A DNA stretch of 64,000 nucleotides from GCA-2728135 sp002728135 (GTDB lineage: Bacteria; Pseudomonadota; Alphaproteobacteria; UBA828): NCBI GenBank assembly GCA_963997635.1, contig CAXEND010000002.1, forward strand, positions 62,001-126,000, read 5' to 3'. Of this stretch, positions 18,205-27,463 are shown piece by piece; the stretch's first letter is position 1, and each line of letters begins with the position of its first letter. Both the position numbers and the translations under genes were made by a program. The notes beneath the pieces were generated by a model. It searched no databases. It was not told where the DNA came from and was given only the letters and a program-made list of their open reading frames with translations.

Positions 18205-19257
18205 CTATATGCGCCAACGCAATTGAGGTGACAATCTGTCTGTATTTAGATGGTTTTTAATTGTATTGAGTCGAATTAAATTGGAAGACTGGAAATCTTC
18301 TCCAATCAAATGCTTTATGGGAGTAATTCCCTTAATTAATTCATATATAGTTTCATCAAGAGAGGATTGAGGTTGATGGTCAGGTGCTATCTTTTTAAAC
18401 AAATCAAAGTTGACTTTATAGGAACGTTTATCTGGTTGTATAGATTGATTTAACTCGAGCTCAACATCGCTGATCTTCTCCACAACAGCCTCAGCCAATT
18501 GTCTTAATGTATAATTCCAGTTATTGGACCCAACATTGACCACTAAGTGAGGTGATTCTTGTCTAAAACCTCTTGCAATCGCCCATTCTATTGCTCTAGC
18601 CATATCCTTTATATTTATTAACGGTCGCCAAGATTTGCCATTACTCGGAACAACTACTTTTCCATTAATCATTGCTGATGCTACAAAACTATTCAGAACT
18701 AAGTCTAATCTTAATCTTTCACTCATTCCACATGCTGTTGCAAAGCGTAAAGAAGTTGCTATCGTTCCAGGTGCAAGTTTAATATTAGCGAGAACTTCTT
18801 CAACGGCCACCTTTGATCTGGCATACGCAGTGAGTGGATTTAAATTGTCGTTTTCTTTCTTTGAAGCAACACCTGCCGTACCATATATACTACAACTCGA
18901 AGCAAAAACTATTGTTTTATCTGAAAGGGCTCCAAAATCCTTAACCAGTTTTCCTAAGGCAAGATGATTAATTTCATCTGTAATTTTATCAAAATTATTA
19001 CTTATTGGATCATTAGAGATAGCACTAAGTAGAATAAGAGTGTCAAAACCCCTACAGATCTTAACATCAATATCCCTGATATCTTTAAAAATTTGTTGAT
19101 CGCAATAGGTATCTCCCAGTCGATCATTTGTTGTTATACAAGAAGAAAAATAACCTGTGTCTAAGCCTACTATTTCAGAATTAGTTAGAGTCGTCTTAAG
19201 GTATTTACAAACAATAGGTCCTATATAGCCCAGATTTCCAATAACTAGGATTTTCAT
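18205..19257 (-). CDS. NAD-dependent epimerase/dehydratase family protein
   Basis: Extended short-chain dehydrogenase, 350 residues. The N-terminal Rossmann motif is GNLGYIGPIVCKYL, Asp34-type NAD binding follows (EIVGLDTGYF), and the active site shows SSCSIYG and a later YARSK (YxxxK). The C terminus has the substrate-domain motif NVGSNNWNYTLRQLAEAVV. This is the GalE/dTDP-sugar epimerase type. No other sugar-nucleotide gene is adjacent, so the substrate stays unknown. It is separated from the amidase by 77 bases on the same strand. Confidence 0.85.
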   Translation of the reverse strand: MKILVIGNLGYIGPIVCKYLKTTLTNSEIVGLDTGYFSSCITTNDRLGDTYCDQQIFKDIRDIDVKICRGFDTLILLSAISNDPISNNFDKITDEINHLALGKLVKDFGALSDKTIVFASSCSIYGTAGVASKKENDNLNPLTAYARSKVAVEEVLANIKLAPGTIATSLRFATACGMSERLRLDLVLNSFVASAMINGKVVVPSNGKSWRPLINIKDMARAIEWAIARGFRQESPHLVVNVGSNNWNYTLRQLAEAVVEKISDVELELNQSIQPDKRSYKVNFDLFKKIAPDHQPQSSLDETIYELIKGITPIKHLIGEDFQSSNLIRLNTIKNHLNTDRLSPQLRWRI

Positions 19258-19334
19258 ATCTACTTCCTTATTTCAGGTAAGTCTCTTTGACCATACCAGA
19301 GCTAAAACCACACTTTTAAAACACAATGACAGTT

Positions 19335-20855
19335 TTAACTATTCATATATGCATTGGCTACACGAAGAACTGTTGCATCGTCCATCCATCTTCCAGTTAA
19401 CATTAGACCAATTGGTAAATCTGAGACATTCCTACATGGCACACTGATGGATGGGTGACCACTCAAATCAAAAGGTGCCGTATTATGGATCATGTTTAAG
19501 GCATTATTAACATAAGTAAGCCTGTCATTATCAACAGATGGTTGAATTGAGTGTGCCTTTTGTGGTGTAGTAGGCATTAATAATATATCGTAATTTTCTA
19601 ACGCATGATTATATTCTGATGTCAGTTCACGTGACATATTCTGTGCTCGAGCATAGAACGCTCCTTGATATTGCTCACGCATATAATGCCCAACCAAAAG
19701 CCCTAATTTCGTAGTTGGTGAAAAATCACTTCCATTAGTCTGAATTGCGCGCAACATATGAGTCATAAATCGAGGATTATATAACCCTTTAGTTTGGTAA
19801 ATGAATCCACCACGATATAAATTGTCAGTAGCACCCTCTATAGCCAATGCTGTCCATATAGCAGGGCCGCGACGGTGAAAAGGGATTGAGATATTTTCTA
19901 CTTTTGCTCCAAGTTTTTTAAAGTAGTTTGCCGCAGACCTTACTGTATCATCAACCTCTGCTGAAGAAACATCTGGGTGGTTAAATCCTTCTTCTACAAC
20001 TCCAATCTTCAAACCTTCTACACCACTTTCTAGCTCCGAATAGTAATTCTGTGGTTTGAAGTCATCTGGTTGACGTGGGTCACAACAAGTTTCATCTTTA
20101 CCTGCGAGTACTGTTAATAGAAGTGCACAATCCGAAACGGTTTTAGTCATAGGGCCTACATGGTCAATTGTAAGATCAAAGCCTGCAATTCCCGTATAAG
20201 GAATCAATCCGTGACTAGGCTTAAGACCAACAGTACCCGTCCAAGCGGCAGGTATACGAATAGACCCCCCTTGATCCCCACCTAAAGCTAAATCTACAAT
20301 ATCTGTAGCTACAGCTATGGCAGATCCAGATGATGAGCCTCCTGGGTGATATTCAGGGTCGATCGGGTTTTTTGCTGGTCCATAAGTACTTGTATGACCC
20401 ACACCTGCAAACCCAAAGTCGTCAGTAGAGAGAATATGAGTTATTTCACCACCAGCCCTAATCAATCGCTTGACTACAGTAGCATCAATATCTGGGGTAT
20501 AATCATAAAGAAGTCTTGATGCACATGTCATAGGTATACCAGCCACAGAGATAGTATCTTTTATACCAATTTTTTTCCCACTTAGTGGTCCAGATATACT
20601 TTCCGAGGATCTAACACTACAGGTTCTTACAATCCCATTATAAGGGTCATCAACTGGTTCTGGGCGAGGGCCTACTTGCCGAATCGCTGATACTAATTCA
20701 CGAGAAGGATCCGGGTATTGATCAAGAACGTCGTAAGTTTCAATAACTCCATTAACAAGAGTGGAGTAATCTTCCAGCTCAGACTCCGTTAGATCAAGAA
20801 AGTAGCGGTCACTCAGATCACGAAGATTTTCCTTTGATGGCCTTCGAATAGTCAT
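19335..20855 (-). CDS. amidase (amidase signature family)
   Basis: 506-residue amidase-signature hydrolase. The catalytic Ser-cisSer-Lys triad can be read: the lysine in KIGIKDTISVAG, the cis-serine in GGSSSGSA and the nucleophile in GGDQGGSIRIPA, followed by VGLKPSHGLIPYTG. ATG at 20855 is preceded by AGGA eight bases upstream; the longer frame from GTG at 20906 adds 17 residues with no support. It is not part of a gatCAB operon, so it is probably a catabolic or detoxifying amidase rather than the tRNA amidotransferase. It lies in the accessory block together with the dimethylformamidase-like gene. Confidence 0.88.
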   Translation of the reverse strand: MTIRRPSKENLRDLSDRYFLDLTESELEDYSTLVNGVIETYDVLDQYPDPSRELVSAIRQVGPRPEPVDDPYNGIVRTCSVRSSESISGPLSGKKIGIKDTISVAGIPMTCASRLLYDYTPDIDATVVKRLIRAGGEITHILSTDDFGFAGVGHTSTYGPAKNPIDPEYHPGGSSSGSAIAVATDIVDLALGGDQGGSIRIPAAWTGTVGLKPSHGLIPYTGIAGFDLTIDHVGPMTKTVSDCALLLTVLAGKDETCCDPRQPDDFKPQNYYSELESGVEGLKIGVVEEGFNHPDVSSAEVDDTVRSAANYFKKLGAKVENISIPFHRRGPAIWTALAIEGATDNLYRGGFIYQTKGLYNPRFMTHMLRAIQTNGSDFSPTTKLGLLVGHYMREQYQGAFYARAQNMSRELTSEYNHALENYDILLMPTTPQKAHSIQPSVDNDRLTYVNNALNMIHNTAPFDLSGHPSISVPCRNVSDLPIGLMLTGRWMDDATVLRVANAYMNS

Positions 20856-20984
20856 TTTTTTTCCTATATAAAAGTTGCGAGCGTCATTTAACTTGCTAAC
20901 ACACACTAAATGTATGTTTTTATTTGAAGATCATACCTCTTTTTCCACTCTCAAATGACAACAATAAGTTAGTTATAGGCTCAA

Positions 20985-22853
20985 CTAGAACGCTTTTGCC
21001 GACCCTTCCCTATACTTGTTAGATGGCACGAAACCAGTCATCTGGGGTGCTCGTGCGTCAGAGACCCAGAGCTCTCTGTCGGGGTGCATGCCAGCCCCGA
21101 ATACGGCTGAGACAGCCGAACGTCGCATCCTGTTTAGTAGACGTGTATCTGCATCACCAATTGCCGGGTGAGTGCCACCATTATCCGCCACCGCTTTGTC
21201 CCAGCTTGCCTTGCGGGAGGAAAGTGTTGAGTTATTGTCGAGCTGTAAACAGTTTATTTCGTTACTATTCAGATCAACAACTATGTCGTCGCCATCCTCA
21301 ATATAGGCAATCGGTCCCCCAAGTGCGGCTTCTGGGCCAACATGACCGATCACTAGACCGACAGAACCGCCAGAGAATCGTGCATCAGTCATTAGGCCCA
21401 CCACGATCTCTTTCTGTCGGCACAACGTGGTTATACGCGAAGTAGAGTCGAGCATTTCTGGCATACCTGGTGCGCCACTTGGGCCTTCGTAGCGGACGAT
21501 AATCATATCGTTATTTTCAAAGACCTCCGATTGGTTCTCAAGTGCGTTAAGTAGTTCCGCTTCGCTGTTGAAGACCCGTGCTTTACCAGTAAAAATATTA
21601 TTCTCAAGTCCACCTTCGAGACCTGCGAGTTTCAGCACAGCACTAAACTCTGGCGACAAATTTCCACCAAGCACGCGGAGACCGCCCGTCGGCTTGAAGG
21701 GTTTCTCTACAGAGTAAATGACCTCACCATCTGGCACTGGTGGATCAAGACGTACGATCTGTTCCGTTAAAGTTTCACCTGTGCAGGTCATGGCTTCACC
21801 GTTTAGCAGTCCAGCTTCGAGAAGTTCCTTGACTATAACCTGAATGCCACCCTTCTCGTCGATGTCAACCATCGAATATTTCCCAAATGGCCGTGCGTTG
21901 ATAAGCACTGGCACCACGTGTTGCGAAAGGTAGTTGAACTCCTCTGGCGACATGATGTCTTTCTTGAAGCTACTAAAGCCCGCAGCACGGGCAATCTCTG
22001 GGCCGTGCAATAGAACATTGGTCGACCCACCTACGGCCATGGCAACAATCATTGCATTGCGAATCGAATCGCGATTGACAATCTTACGCGGTGAGAGATC
22101 CTTGGATATCAGTGCATCAAGATAGGATACCAACTCGTCTGGATACTGCTCCATACGCCGCGGGTCATCCGATGGTGGAGAGACCATGTGAAGTGGCTCC
22201 ATACCGACGACGGCGATAAAGGTCTGCATTGTGTTGTAAGTGAACATGCCCCCACAGCTTCCATAGCCTGGGCACGCCTCGCAAGCGACGCGTTTCTTCA
22301 TCTCTTCATCGGAGCTCCCAGCGACTTGAAATCCAGTTATGATGTCGATCGGCTCTTTGGTGACAGAGTCAAGACCTGGGCGGATCGGCCCATCCGACAT
22401 AATTATCGAAGGGCGGTCGTGTTCGAGCAAGGCTGCCAGCGTGCCTACTGGCGGCTTGTCACAGGCCACTATAGCAATAGTACCTTCCAGTCCGCTGGCA
22501 CTGAGATGTTCGGTTATTGTATCGTTTGTGACTTCGCGGCCAATTAGCGAATACCGCATTTCACGCGTGCCGTTGCGCATGCCATCGGAGGTCGCAACAG
22601 AATATTCTGGTTGTACTAAACGCACGCGCATCTGTCCTTCATTCTGTCCAATTCGTTTGCGTAGACATTCCTGAATTCTCTCGACCTTGCGTTGCACTCC
22701 CAAATAACACTGGGAATCTCCCTTGTTACCCACGACGCCGACCGATGGTTCGTGAATGAGTTCGATATCGGTACCCAGTTCCCGTGCTATTCCGAACGTC
22801 TGTGCGTTACGCCCTGGATTGTTGTCGAAAAGAACTGTTCTAAAATTTCGCAC
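20985..22853 (-). CDS. IlvD/Edd family dehydratase
   Basis: 622-residue dehydratase of the dihydroxy-acid/phosphogluconate/sugar-acid family. Three cysteines are placed as in [2Fe-2S] members: Cys49 (GDSQCYLG), Cys131 (ACDKPPVG) and Cys200 (GSCGGMFTYNTMQ). Other motifs are MRYSLIGREVTNDT, VGGSTNVLLH and GPSGAPGMPEM. Departures such as KPPVG in place of KNMPG and YNTM in place of ANTM put it away from the housekeeping IlvD; an aldonate or similar substrate is possible. The start is GTG at 22853, with GGGGAG upstream. The gene is visibly richer in G+C (32 of 60 in the line at 21001) than guaA beside it (18 of 60 at 23581), a sign of transfer. Confidence 0.87.
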   Translation of the reverse strand: MRNFRTVLFDNNPGRNAQTFGIARELGTDIELIHEPSVGVVGNKGDSQCYLGVQRKVERIQECLRKRIGQNEGQMRVRLVQPEYSVATSDGMRNGTREMRYSLIGREVTNDTITEHLSASGLEGTIAIVACDKPPVGTLAALLEHDRPSIIMSDGPIRPGLDSVTKEPIDIITGFQVAGSSDEEMKKRVACEACPGYGSCGGMFTYNTMQTFIAVVGMEPLHMVSPPSDDPRRMEQYPDELVSYLDALISKDLSPRKIVNRDSIRNAMIVAMAVGGSTNVLLHGPEIARAAGFSSFKKDIMSPEEFNYLSQHVVPVLINARPFGKYSMVDIDEKGGIQVIVKELLEAGLLNGEAMTCTGETLTEQIVRLDPPVPDGEVIYSVEKPFKPTGGLRVLGGNLSPEFSAVLKLAGLEGGLENNIFTGKARVFNSEAELLNALENQSEVFENNDMIIVRYEGPSGAPGMPEMLDSTSRITTLCRQKEIVVGLMTDARFSGGSVGLVIGHVGPEAALGGPIAYIEDGDDIVVDLNSNEINCLQLDNNSTLSSRKASWDKAVADNGGTHPAIGDADTRLLNRMRRSAVSAVFGAGMHPDRELWVSDARAPQMTGFVPSNKYREGSAKAF

Positions 22854-22952
22854 GACTTATACTCCCCAAAGAATTAGTCTTAAATTTTAAATCTAAGTTA
22901 ATTTATAGAAATATTTCCCACTCTAAAACATTATTGAATTTATTTCGCCCAT

Positions 22953-24497
22953 CTACTCCCACTCAATAGTACCCGGCGGTTTACTCGTAACGTCATACAC
23001 TACTCTATTAATACCACGCACCTCATTAACAATTCTGTTGGCAACTCGACCAAGAAACTCCATATCAAATGCATAAAAGTCTGCAGTCATACCATCAGTT
23101 GAAGTAATTGCCCTTAGGGCACATACGTTATCATAAGTACGAGCATCACCCATAACACCTACTGCTCTAACAGGCAAAAGAACTACAAATGCCTGCCAAA
23201 TTTTATCATATAAGTTAGCTTTACGAATTTCCTCGAGAAAAATCATATCCGCACTACGAAGAATATTTGCTTTTTCTCTCGTAACTGCACCAGGAATTCT
23301 GATAGCTAGCCCTGGACCAGGAAAAGGATGACGTCCAACCAACGCTTCAGATAATCCTAGTTGTCTTCCCAGTTCTCTAACCTCATCTTTAAACAGCTCC
23401 CGAACTGGTTCAACTAATTTTAGATTCATGCGCTCTGGGAGACCACCAACATTATGATGAGATTTTATTACAGCACTTGGACCTGCAACTGATACACTCT
23501 CAATTACATCTGGGTACAAGGTTCCTTGAGCAAGAAAATCTGCTCCACCAGCCTCTTTTGCAGCACGTTCAAAAACATCTATAAATGTTGATCCAATTAT
23601 TTTTCTTTTTTCTTCTGGGTCCGTAACACCTTTAAGGTTTTCGAAAAACTCGTCTGCTGCATCTACAATTATTAAACGTAAATTATATTTTTCTCTAAAT
23701 AATGCTACAACCTCATTTACTTCTCCATGCCTCAAAAGCCCTGAGTCTACAAATACACAGGTTAATTGATCACCTACAGCTTCGTTCAATAAAGCAGCAA
23801 CGACACTTGAGTCTACTCCGCCAGAAAGGCCACAAATTACATTGCCTTTACCAACTTGTTCCTGAATAGATACTTTCGCACGATCCTTAAACTCCGACAT
23901 TGTCCAGTTTCCCGAACACTTAGCAATTCGTTGCACGAAATTTCGGATAATAGCAGCACCATCTGGCGTATGAATTACCTCTGGATGAAATTGGACACCA
24001 TAGAATTTATTTTTTTCGTCTGCAGTGGCAGCATATGGAGCTCCATCAGAACATGCAACAACCGAAAAGCCAGGAGGTAAAGATGTAACTCGATCTCCAT
24101 GGCTCATCCAAACAGTTTGCTTGCTCCCCACTTTCCAAACACCCTCAAACAATTCACAAGATGCAGTAATATCAATTAGAGCTCGACCAAACTCTCGCTC
24201 ATCAGCATTCTCAACATTACCTCCCATTGCTTCACACATGATTTGTTGGCCATAGCAAATACCGAGAATTGGAATACCACTTTTAAATATTTCAGGTCTT
24301 GGCCTTGGTGCTTTTGATTGGGTTACTGAAGCAGGCCCACCTGATAAAATGACAGCAGAGGGGTTAAAAGAATTAATCTCCTCCATATCGGATGTATAGG
24401 GGCGTATCTCACAATACACCCCAGCCTCACGAACGCGCCTCGCTATTAATTGGGTAACCTGAGACCCAAAATCCAAAATTAGTACACGCTCTTCCAT
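22953..24497 (-). CDS. guaA: GMP synthase (glutamine-hydrolysing)
   Basis: Converts XMP to GMP using ATP and glutamine. The N-terminal class-I glutaminase shows the nucleophile Cys81 in GICYGQQ and the His-Glu pair in FHPEVIHT. The ATP-pyrophosphatase domain has the P-loop LSGGVDSSV, then the C-terminal dimerisation domain ends in the conserved PPGTIEWE. Length is 514 residues. It lies downstream of guaB on the same strand with a small TPR gene between them, so the guanine branch is clustered. Confidence 0.97.
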   Translation of the reverse strand: MEERVLILDFGSQVTQLIARRVREAGVYCEIRPYTSDMEEINSFNPSAVILSGGPASVTQSKAPRPRPEIFKSGIPILGICYGQQIMCEAMGGNVENADEREFGRALIDITASCELFEGVWKVGSKQTVWMSHGDRVTSLPPGFSVVACSDGAPYAATADEKNKFYGVQFHPEVIHTPDGAAIIRNFVQRIAKCSGNWTMSEFKDRAKVSIQEQVGKGNVICGLSGGVDSSVVAALLNEAVGDQLTCVFVDSGLLRHGEVNEVVALFREKYNLRLIIVDAADEFFENLKGVTDPEEKRKIIGSTFIDVFERAAKEAGGADFLAQGTLYPDVIESVSVAGPSAVIKSHHNVGGLPERMNLKLVEPVRELFKDEVRELGRQLGLSEALVGRHPFPGPGLAIRIPGAVTREKANILRSADMIFLEEIRKANLYDKIWQAFVVLLPVRAVGVMGDARTYDNVCALRAITSTDGMTADFYAFDMEFLGRVANRIVNEVRGINRVVYDVTSKPPGTIEWE

Positions 24498-24610
24498 GCT
24501 GTGTCTCAGTTTTTTTTAAATTACAGCACCAATCATCTTGCTTAAACTACTATACACAAGATATCAGGGAGCTCTTGGTCATTAAATAAAGTATTCAAAC
24601 TATGATTTGT

Positions 24611-25120
24611 TTACCAATTTGATTCTTCCTCAAGAAGCACTTGCTTATCAGCGTTTTCTTTATATCTTGCTATGGCCTTTTTTAACTTAGAAGTTTCCTT
24701 GCAAATATTTCCACAGATATTTTTAAGAGTCTTCAAGTGCTCCTGAGCTTTTTCTAAATTACCAATTAAAAGATAAGCCCTACCTATATATTCATTCGCC
24801 CCTTTATGTTTTGGGTTTATTGCAAGGGCTTTAGCATAATGATCAAAGGCTGGATCTAGTTGTCCTGATTTACGATAGGCGAATGCTAAAAAGTTCTGTG
24901 CATCAGCATTTTGAGAATCTGCTTTAACTGCTTCCTTCAAATGGCTTATAGCTTCGGACCAATCAGCATTATCTATAGCAGTTATGCCTTTTGCAAGGTT
25001 TGCTTCTTTGGGTGGACCATCATCCTGAGTAGTTCCTGCTGCATTAACATGTTCAGAAGAAAGTAGTATTGAACCAAATATTAAAGCTATTGCAAAACAA
25101 GTAGTCCAAAATAAATTCAT
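24611..25120 (-). CDS. exported tetratricopeptide repeat protein
   Basis: 169-residue protein. ATG at 25120 has GGAGG five bases upstream; that same sequence overlaps the alternative upstream ATG at 25132, which is therefore unlikely. A signal peptide (MNLFWTTCFAIALIFGSILL, with a possible cut after VNA) is followed by three TPR units: AIDNADWSEAISHLKEAVKA, AFAYRKSGQLDPAFDHYAKA and EYIGRAYLLIGNLEKAQEHL. A conserved-looking Cys pair (NICGNICKE) and a basic C terminus follow. Probably periplasmic; partner unknown. Sits between guaB and guaA. Confidence 0.8.
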   Translation of the reverse strand: MNLFWTTCFAIALIFGSILLSSEHVNAAGTTQDDGPPKEANLAKGITAIDNADWSEAISHLKEAVKADSQNADAQNFLAFAYRKSGQLDPAFDHYAKALAINPKHKGANEYIGRAYLLIGNLEKAQEHLKTLKNICGNICKETSKLKKAIARYKENADKQVLLEEESNW

Positions 25121-25209
25121 TATAGCCTCCATAGAATTATAGGTATCCCAATATACACCTTTTTATGTGAATTTTATACGATAAATAACACACCTAAACA
25201 AAACATAAT

Positions 25210-26673
25210 CTAATTGGGCTGCTGGTAATTTGGTGGCTCACGTTGGATTGTGACGTCGTGCACATGACTTTCTCTAAGCCCAGCACCAGATATTTTAATA
25301 AAATTACACTGATAGTGCATTGAATCAATTGTTGCACTTCCTGTATAACCCATAGCCGCTCTAAGCCCACCTACTAACTGATGAATGATTGCCGCTACTG
25401 GACCTTTGAACGGCACCCTTCCCTCAATACCCTCTGGAACTAGTTTTAAGGAATTATTTATCTCTTCCTGAAAATATCTATCCGCTGAACCACGGGCCAT
25501 TGCACCAATAGATCCCATTCCACGATACAGCTTATATGAGCGTCCCTGATATAAAAAAACTTCCCCTGGGCTTTCTTCTGTCCCTGCTAAAAGTGAGCCA
25601 ATCATTGCACAAGATGCACCTGCGGCTATTGCCTTTGCAAGGTCTCCTGAATACTTAATTCCTCCATCGGCTATAACAGGGATCTTATGTTTTTTAGCTA
25701 CTGCAACACAATCAAATAGAGCTGTAAGCTGAGGAACACCTACACCAGCTACCACTCTTGTGGTGCATATAGAGCCTGGTCCAATACCAACTTTGATAGA
25801 ATCTGCGCCAGCTTCTATCAAAGACTTTGCACCATCTGCTGTAGCGACATTCCCTGCAAGGATTTGTGCCTGATTATTATATTTTTTTATTTCTGCAACG
25901 ATCTTAGAAACTCCGTCACTATGACCATGGGCAGTATCAACAACGACTAAATCACATCCTGCATCAATTAAAGCCTTAGCTCTTGATAAACCATTCTCAC
26001 CTACACCTGTGGCTGCACTAACTCGTAATCGCCCATGTGTATCTTTACAAGCATTGGGAAACTTCTCTGCACGTTCAATGTCACGGACGGTAACCAAACC
26101 AACACATTTATAATTTGAATCAACTACTAATAATTTTTCTATTCTATGCTTGTGCAGAAGTGTTTTAGCATGATCTCTATCTGCACCTTCTAAAATGGTT
26201 ACAAGATTATTACATGTCATCACTTCTCTTATAGGTTGAGTAAGATCTGTCACAAATCTCACATCCCTATTTGTCAGTATGCCAACTAGCTTTCCGTTGC
26301 CATCTTCAACTACAGGGATACCTGATATACCATGCTCCTCCTTTAGCCTTATTGCATCAATAACAGGCCTGTCAGGTGATATAGTAAGCGGATTTATAAC
26401 CATTCCAGCTTCCGCTTTTTTAACTTTACGCACTTCATCAGCCTGAACAGAGATATCCATATTTTTATGAATAACACCTATGCCACCTGCTTGGGCAACA
26501 GCAATTGCTAGCCTGCTCTCAGTAACTGTGTCCATGGCGGCAGAAAGGATAGGGATCCCAAGTTGAATATTTTTCGTTACGTACGTAGCTGTATCTGCTT
26601 CTGCTGGCAACACCTTTGATGCAGCAGGCTCCAGAAGCACATCATCAAAAGTCAGTCCTTCTCGCATATTCAT
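25210..26673 (-). CDS. guaB: IMP dehydrogenase
   Basis: Oxidises IMP to XMP with NAD+, the rate-limiting step of guanine nucleotide synthesis. The TIM barrel begins with REGLTFDDVLLEP and is interrupted by two CBS domains (MVINPLTISPDRPVIDA onward). The catalytic loop is GPGSICTTR and the flap contains MGSIGAMARGSADRYF. ATG at 26673 has AGGAGG five bases upstream and yields 487 residues, the usual length; the frame could run ten codons further upstream to 26703 without support. guaA follows downstream after a small TPR gene. Confidence 0.97.
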   Translation of the reverse strand: MNMREGLTFDDVLLEPAASKVLPAEADTATYVTKNIQLGIPILSAAMDTVTESRLAIAVAQAGGIGVIHKNMDISVQADEVRKVKKAEAGMVINPLTISPDRPVIDAIRLKEEHGISGIPVVEDGNGKLVGILTNRDVRFVTDLTQPIREVMTCNNLVTILEGADRDHAKTLLHKHRIEKLLVVDSNYKCVGLVTVRDIERAEKFPNACKDTHGRLRVSAATGVGENGLSRAKALIDAGCDLVVVDTAHGHSDGVSKIVAEIKKYNNQAQILAGNVATADGAKSLIEAGADSIKVGIGPGSICTTRVVAGVGVPQLTALFDCVAVAKKHKIPVIADGGIKYSGDLAKAIAAGASCAMIGSLLAGTEESPGEVFLYQGRSYKLYRGMGSIGAMARGSADRYFQEEINNSLKLVPEGIEGRVPFKGPVAAIIHQLVGGLRAAMGYTGSATIDSMHYQCNFIKISGAGLRESHVHDVTIQREPPNYQQPN

Positions 26674-26743
26674 AATATCCTCCTGCTGAATATTGCCGCG
26701 CACTATACACCAAACTACAGCTTCGCCAAGCTATCATAAAAAA

Positions 26744-27463
26744 TTAATGTCTCGGCTGCCGAAAACCTTTAGCAACAACATACTCTTCGGCAGAGCCCGA
26801 GCGGCTTGAAGGTGGTTTAGCATGCTTAACCCTATCAAATTGTGACTTAAGTTCATGTAAAAGGCTGGATTCTGTCCCACCTTTAAATACTTTTGTAACA
26901 AAAATACCTCCAGGCGCCAGTATTTGGGTTGCTATTTCTGCAGCAGCTTCAGCTAAGGTGATAACTCTTAAGTGGTCAGTCGAAGCATGGCCTGTAGATC
27001 GCGCTGCCATATCACTCAAAACCACGTCCGCAGGCCTTTTCTGTATGTCCATGATTTTATCAATTGTTTTGGCATCACTCACATCCAATTGCAAAAATGT
27101 TACCGAACCAATCGGATCTATAAATTGTGTATCAACTCCTATTACATTTCCTCGCCTGCCTACCTTTTGAGATGCTATCTGGCTCCACCCACCAGGAGCA
27201 GCACCAAGATCAACAACCGTATTACCCGACGCAAATATTTTAAATTTATCATCAAGTTCTATCAGCTTGAAAGCTGCTCTTGATCTATATCCATTTTCTT
27301 TAGCAGCAAGAACATATGGATCATTTAACTGTCGTTGTAACCAGCGTATGGATGATTGAGGTCTGCCACCTCCTCTGACTAAAACAGACTTTCTTCTGCG
27401 ACCTCCAGAAGCACTTATTGATCGTCCTGTATTTCTCCCTTTTGGTTTTTCTCCTCGACTCAA
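26744..27463 (-). CDS. rlmE: 23S rRNA (uridine-2'-O) methyltransferase RlmE (FtsJ)
   Basis: Methylates the 2'-O of U2552 in the A-loop of 23S rRNA. The SAM-binding motif is VVDLGAAPGGWSQ, and the K-D-K-E catalytic set can be traced (SRAAFKLIEL, VVLSDMAARSTG, FVTKVFKGG, SAEEYVVAKGF). A basic, arginine/glycine-rich N terminus of about 40 residues, common in alphaproteobacterial members, precedes the domain. Length is 239 residues. The start is TTG at 27463, overlapping the ppx stop by four bases, so translation is coupled. Confidence 0.94.
   Translation of the reverse strand: MSRGEKPKGRNTGRSISASGGRRRKSVLVRGGGRPQSSIRWLQRQLNDPYVLAAKENGYRSRAAFKLIELDDKFKIFASGNTVVDLGAAPGGWSQIASQKVGRRGNVIGVDTQFIDPIGSVTFLQLDVSDAKTIDKIMDIQKRPADVVLSDMAARSTGHASTDHLRVITLAEAAAEIATQILAPGGIFVTKVFKGGTESSLLHELKSQFDRVKHAKPPSSRSGSAEEYVVAKGFRQPRH

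Noticed and set aside
19335..20855. Amidase as GatA of the tRNA amidotransferase
   Set aside because: No gatB or gatC is adjacent, and the N-terminal region differs from GatA. A stand-alone amidase is the simpler reading.
21023..22877. Several plus-strand frames of 61-140 codons across the dehydratase gene
   Set aside because: They are antisense shadows in a G+C-richer gene where stop codons are rarer. The minus-strand frame has all the IlvD/Edd motifs.
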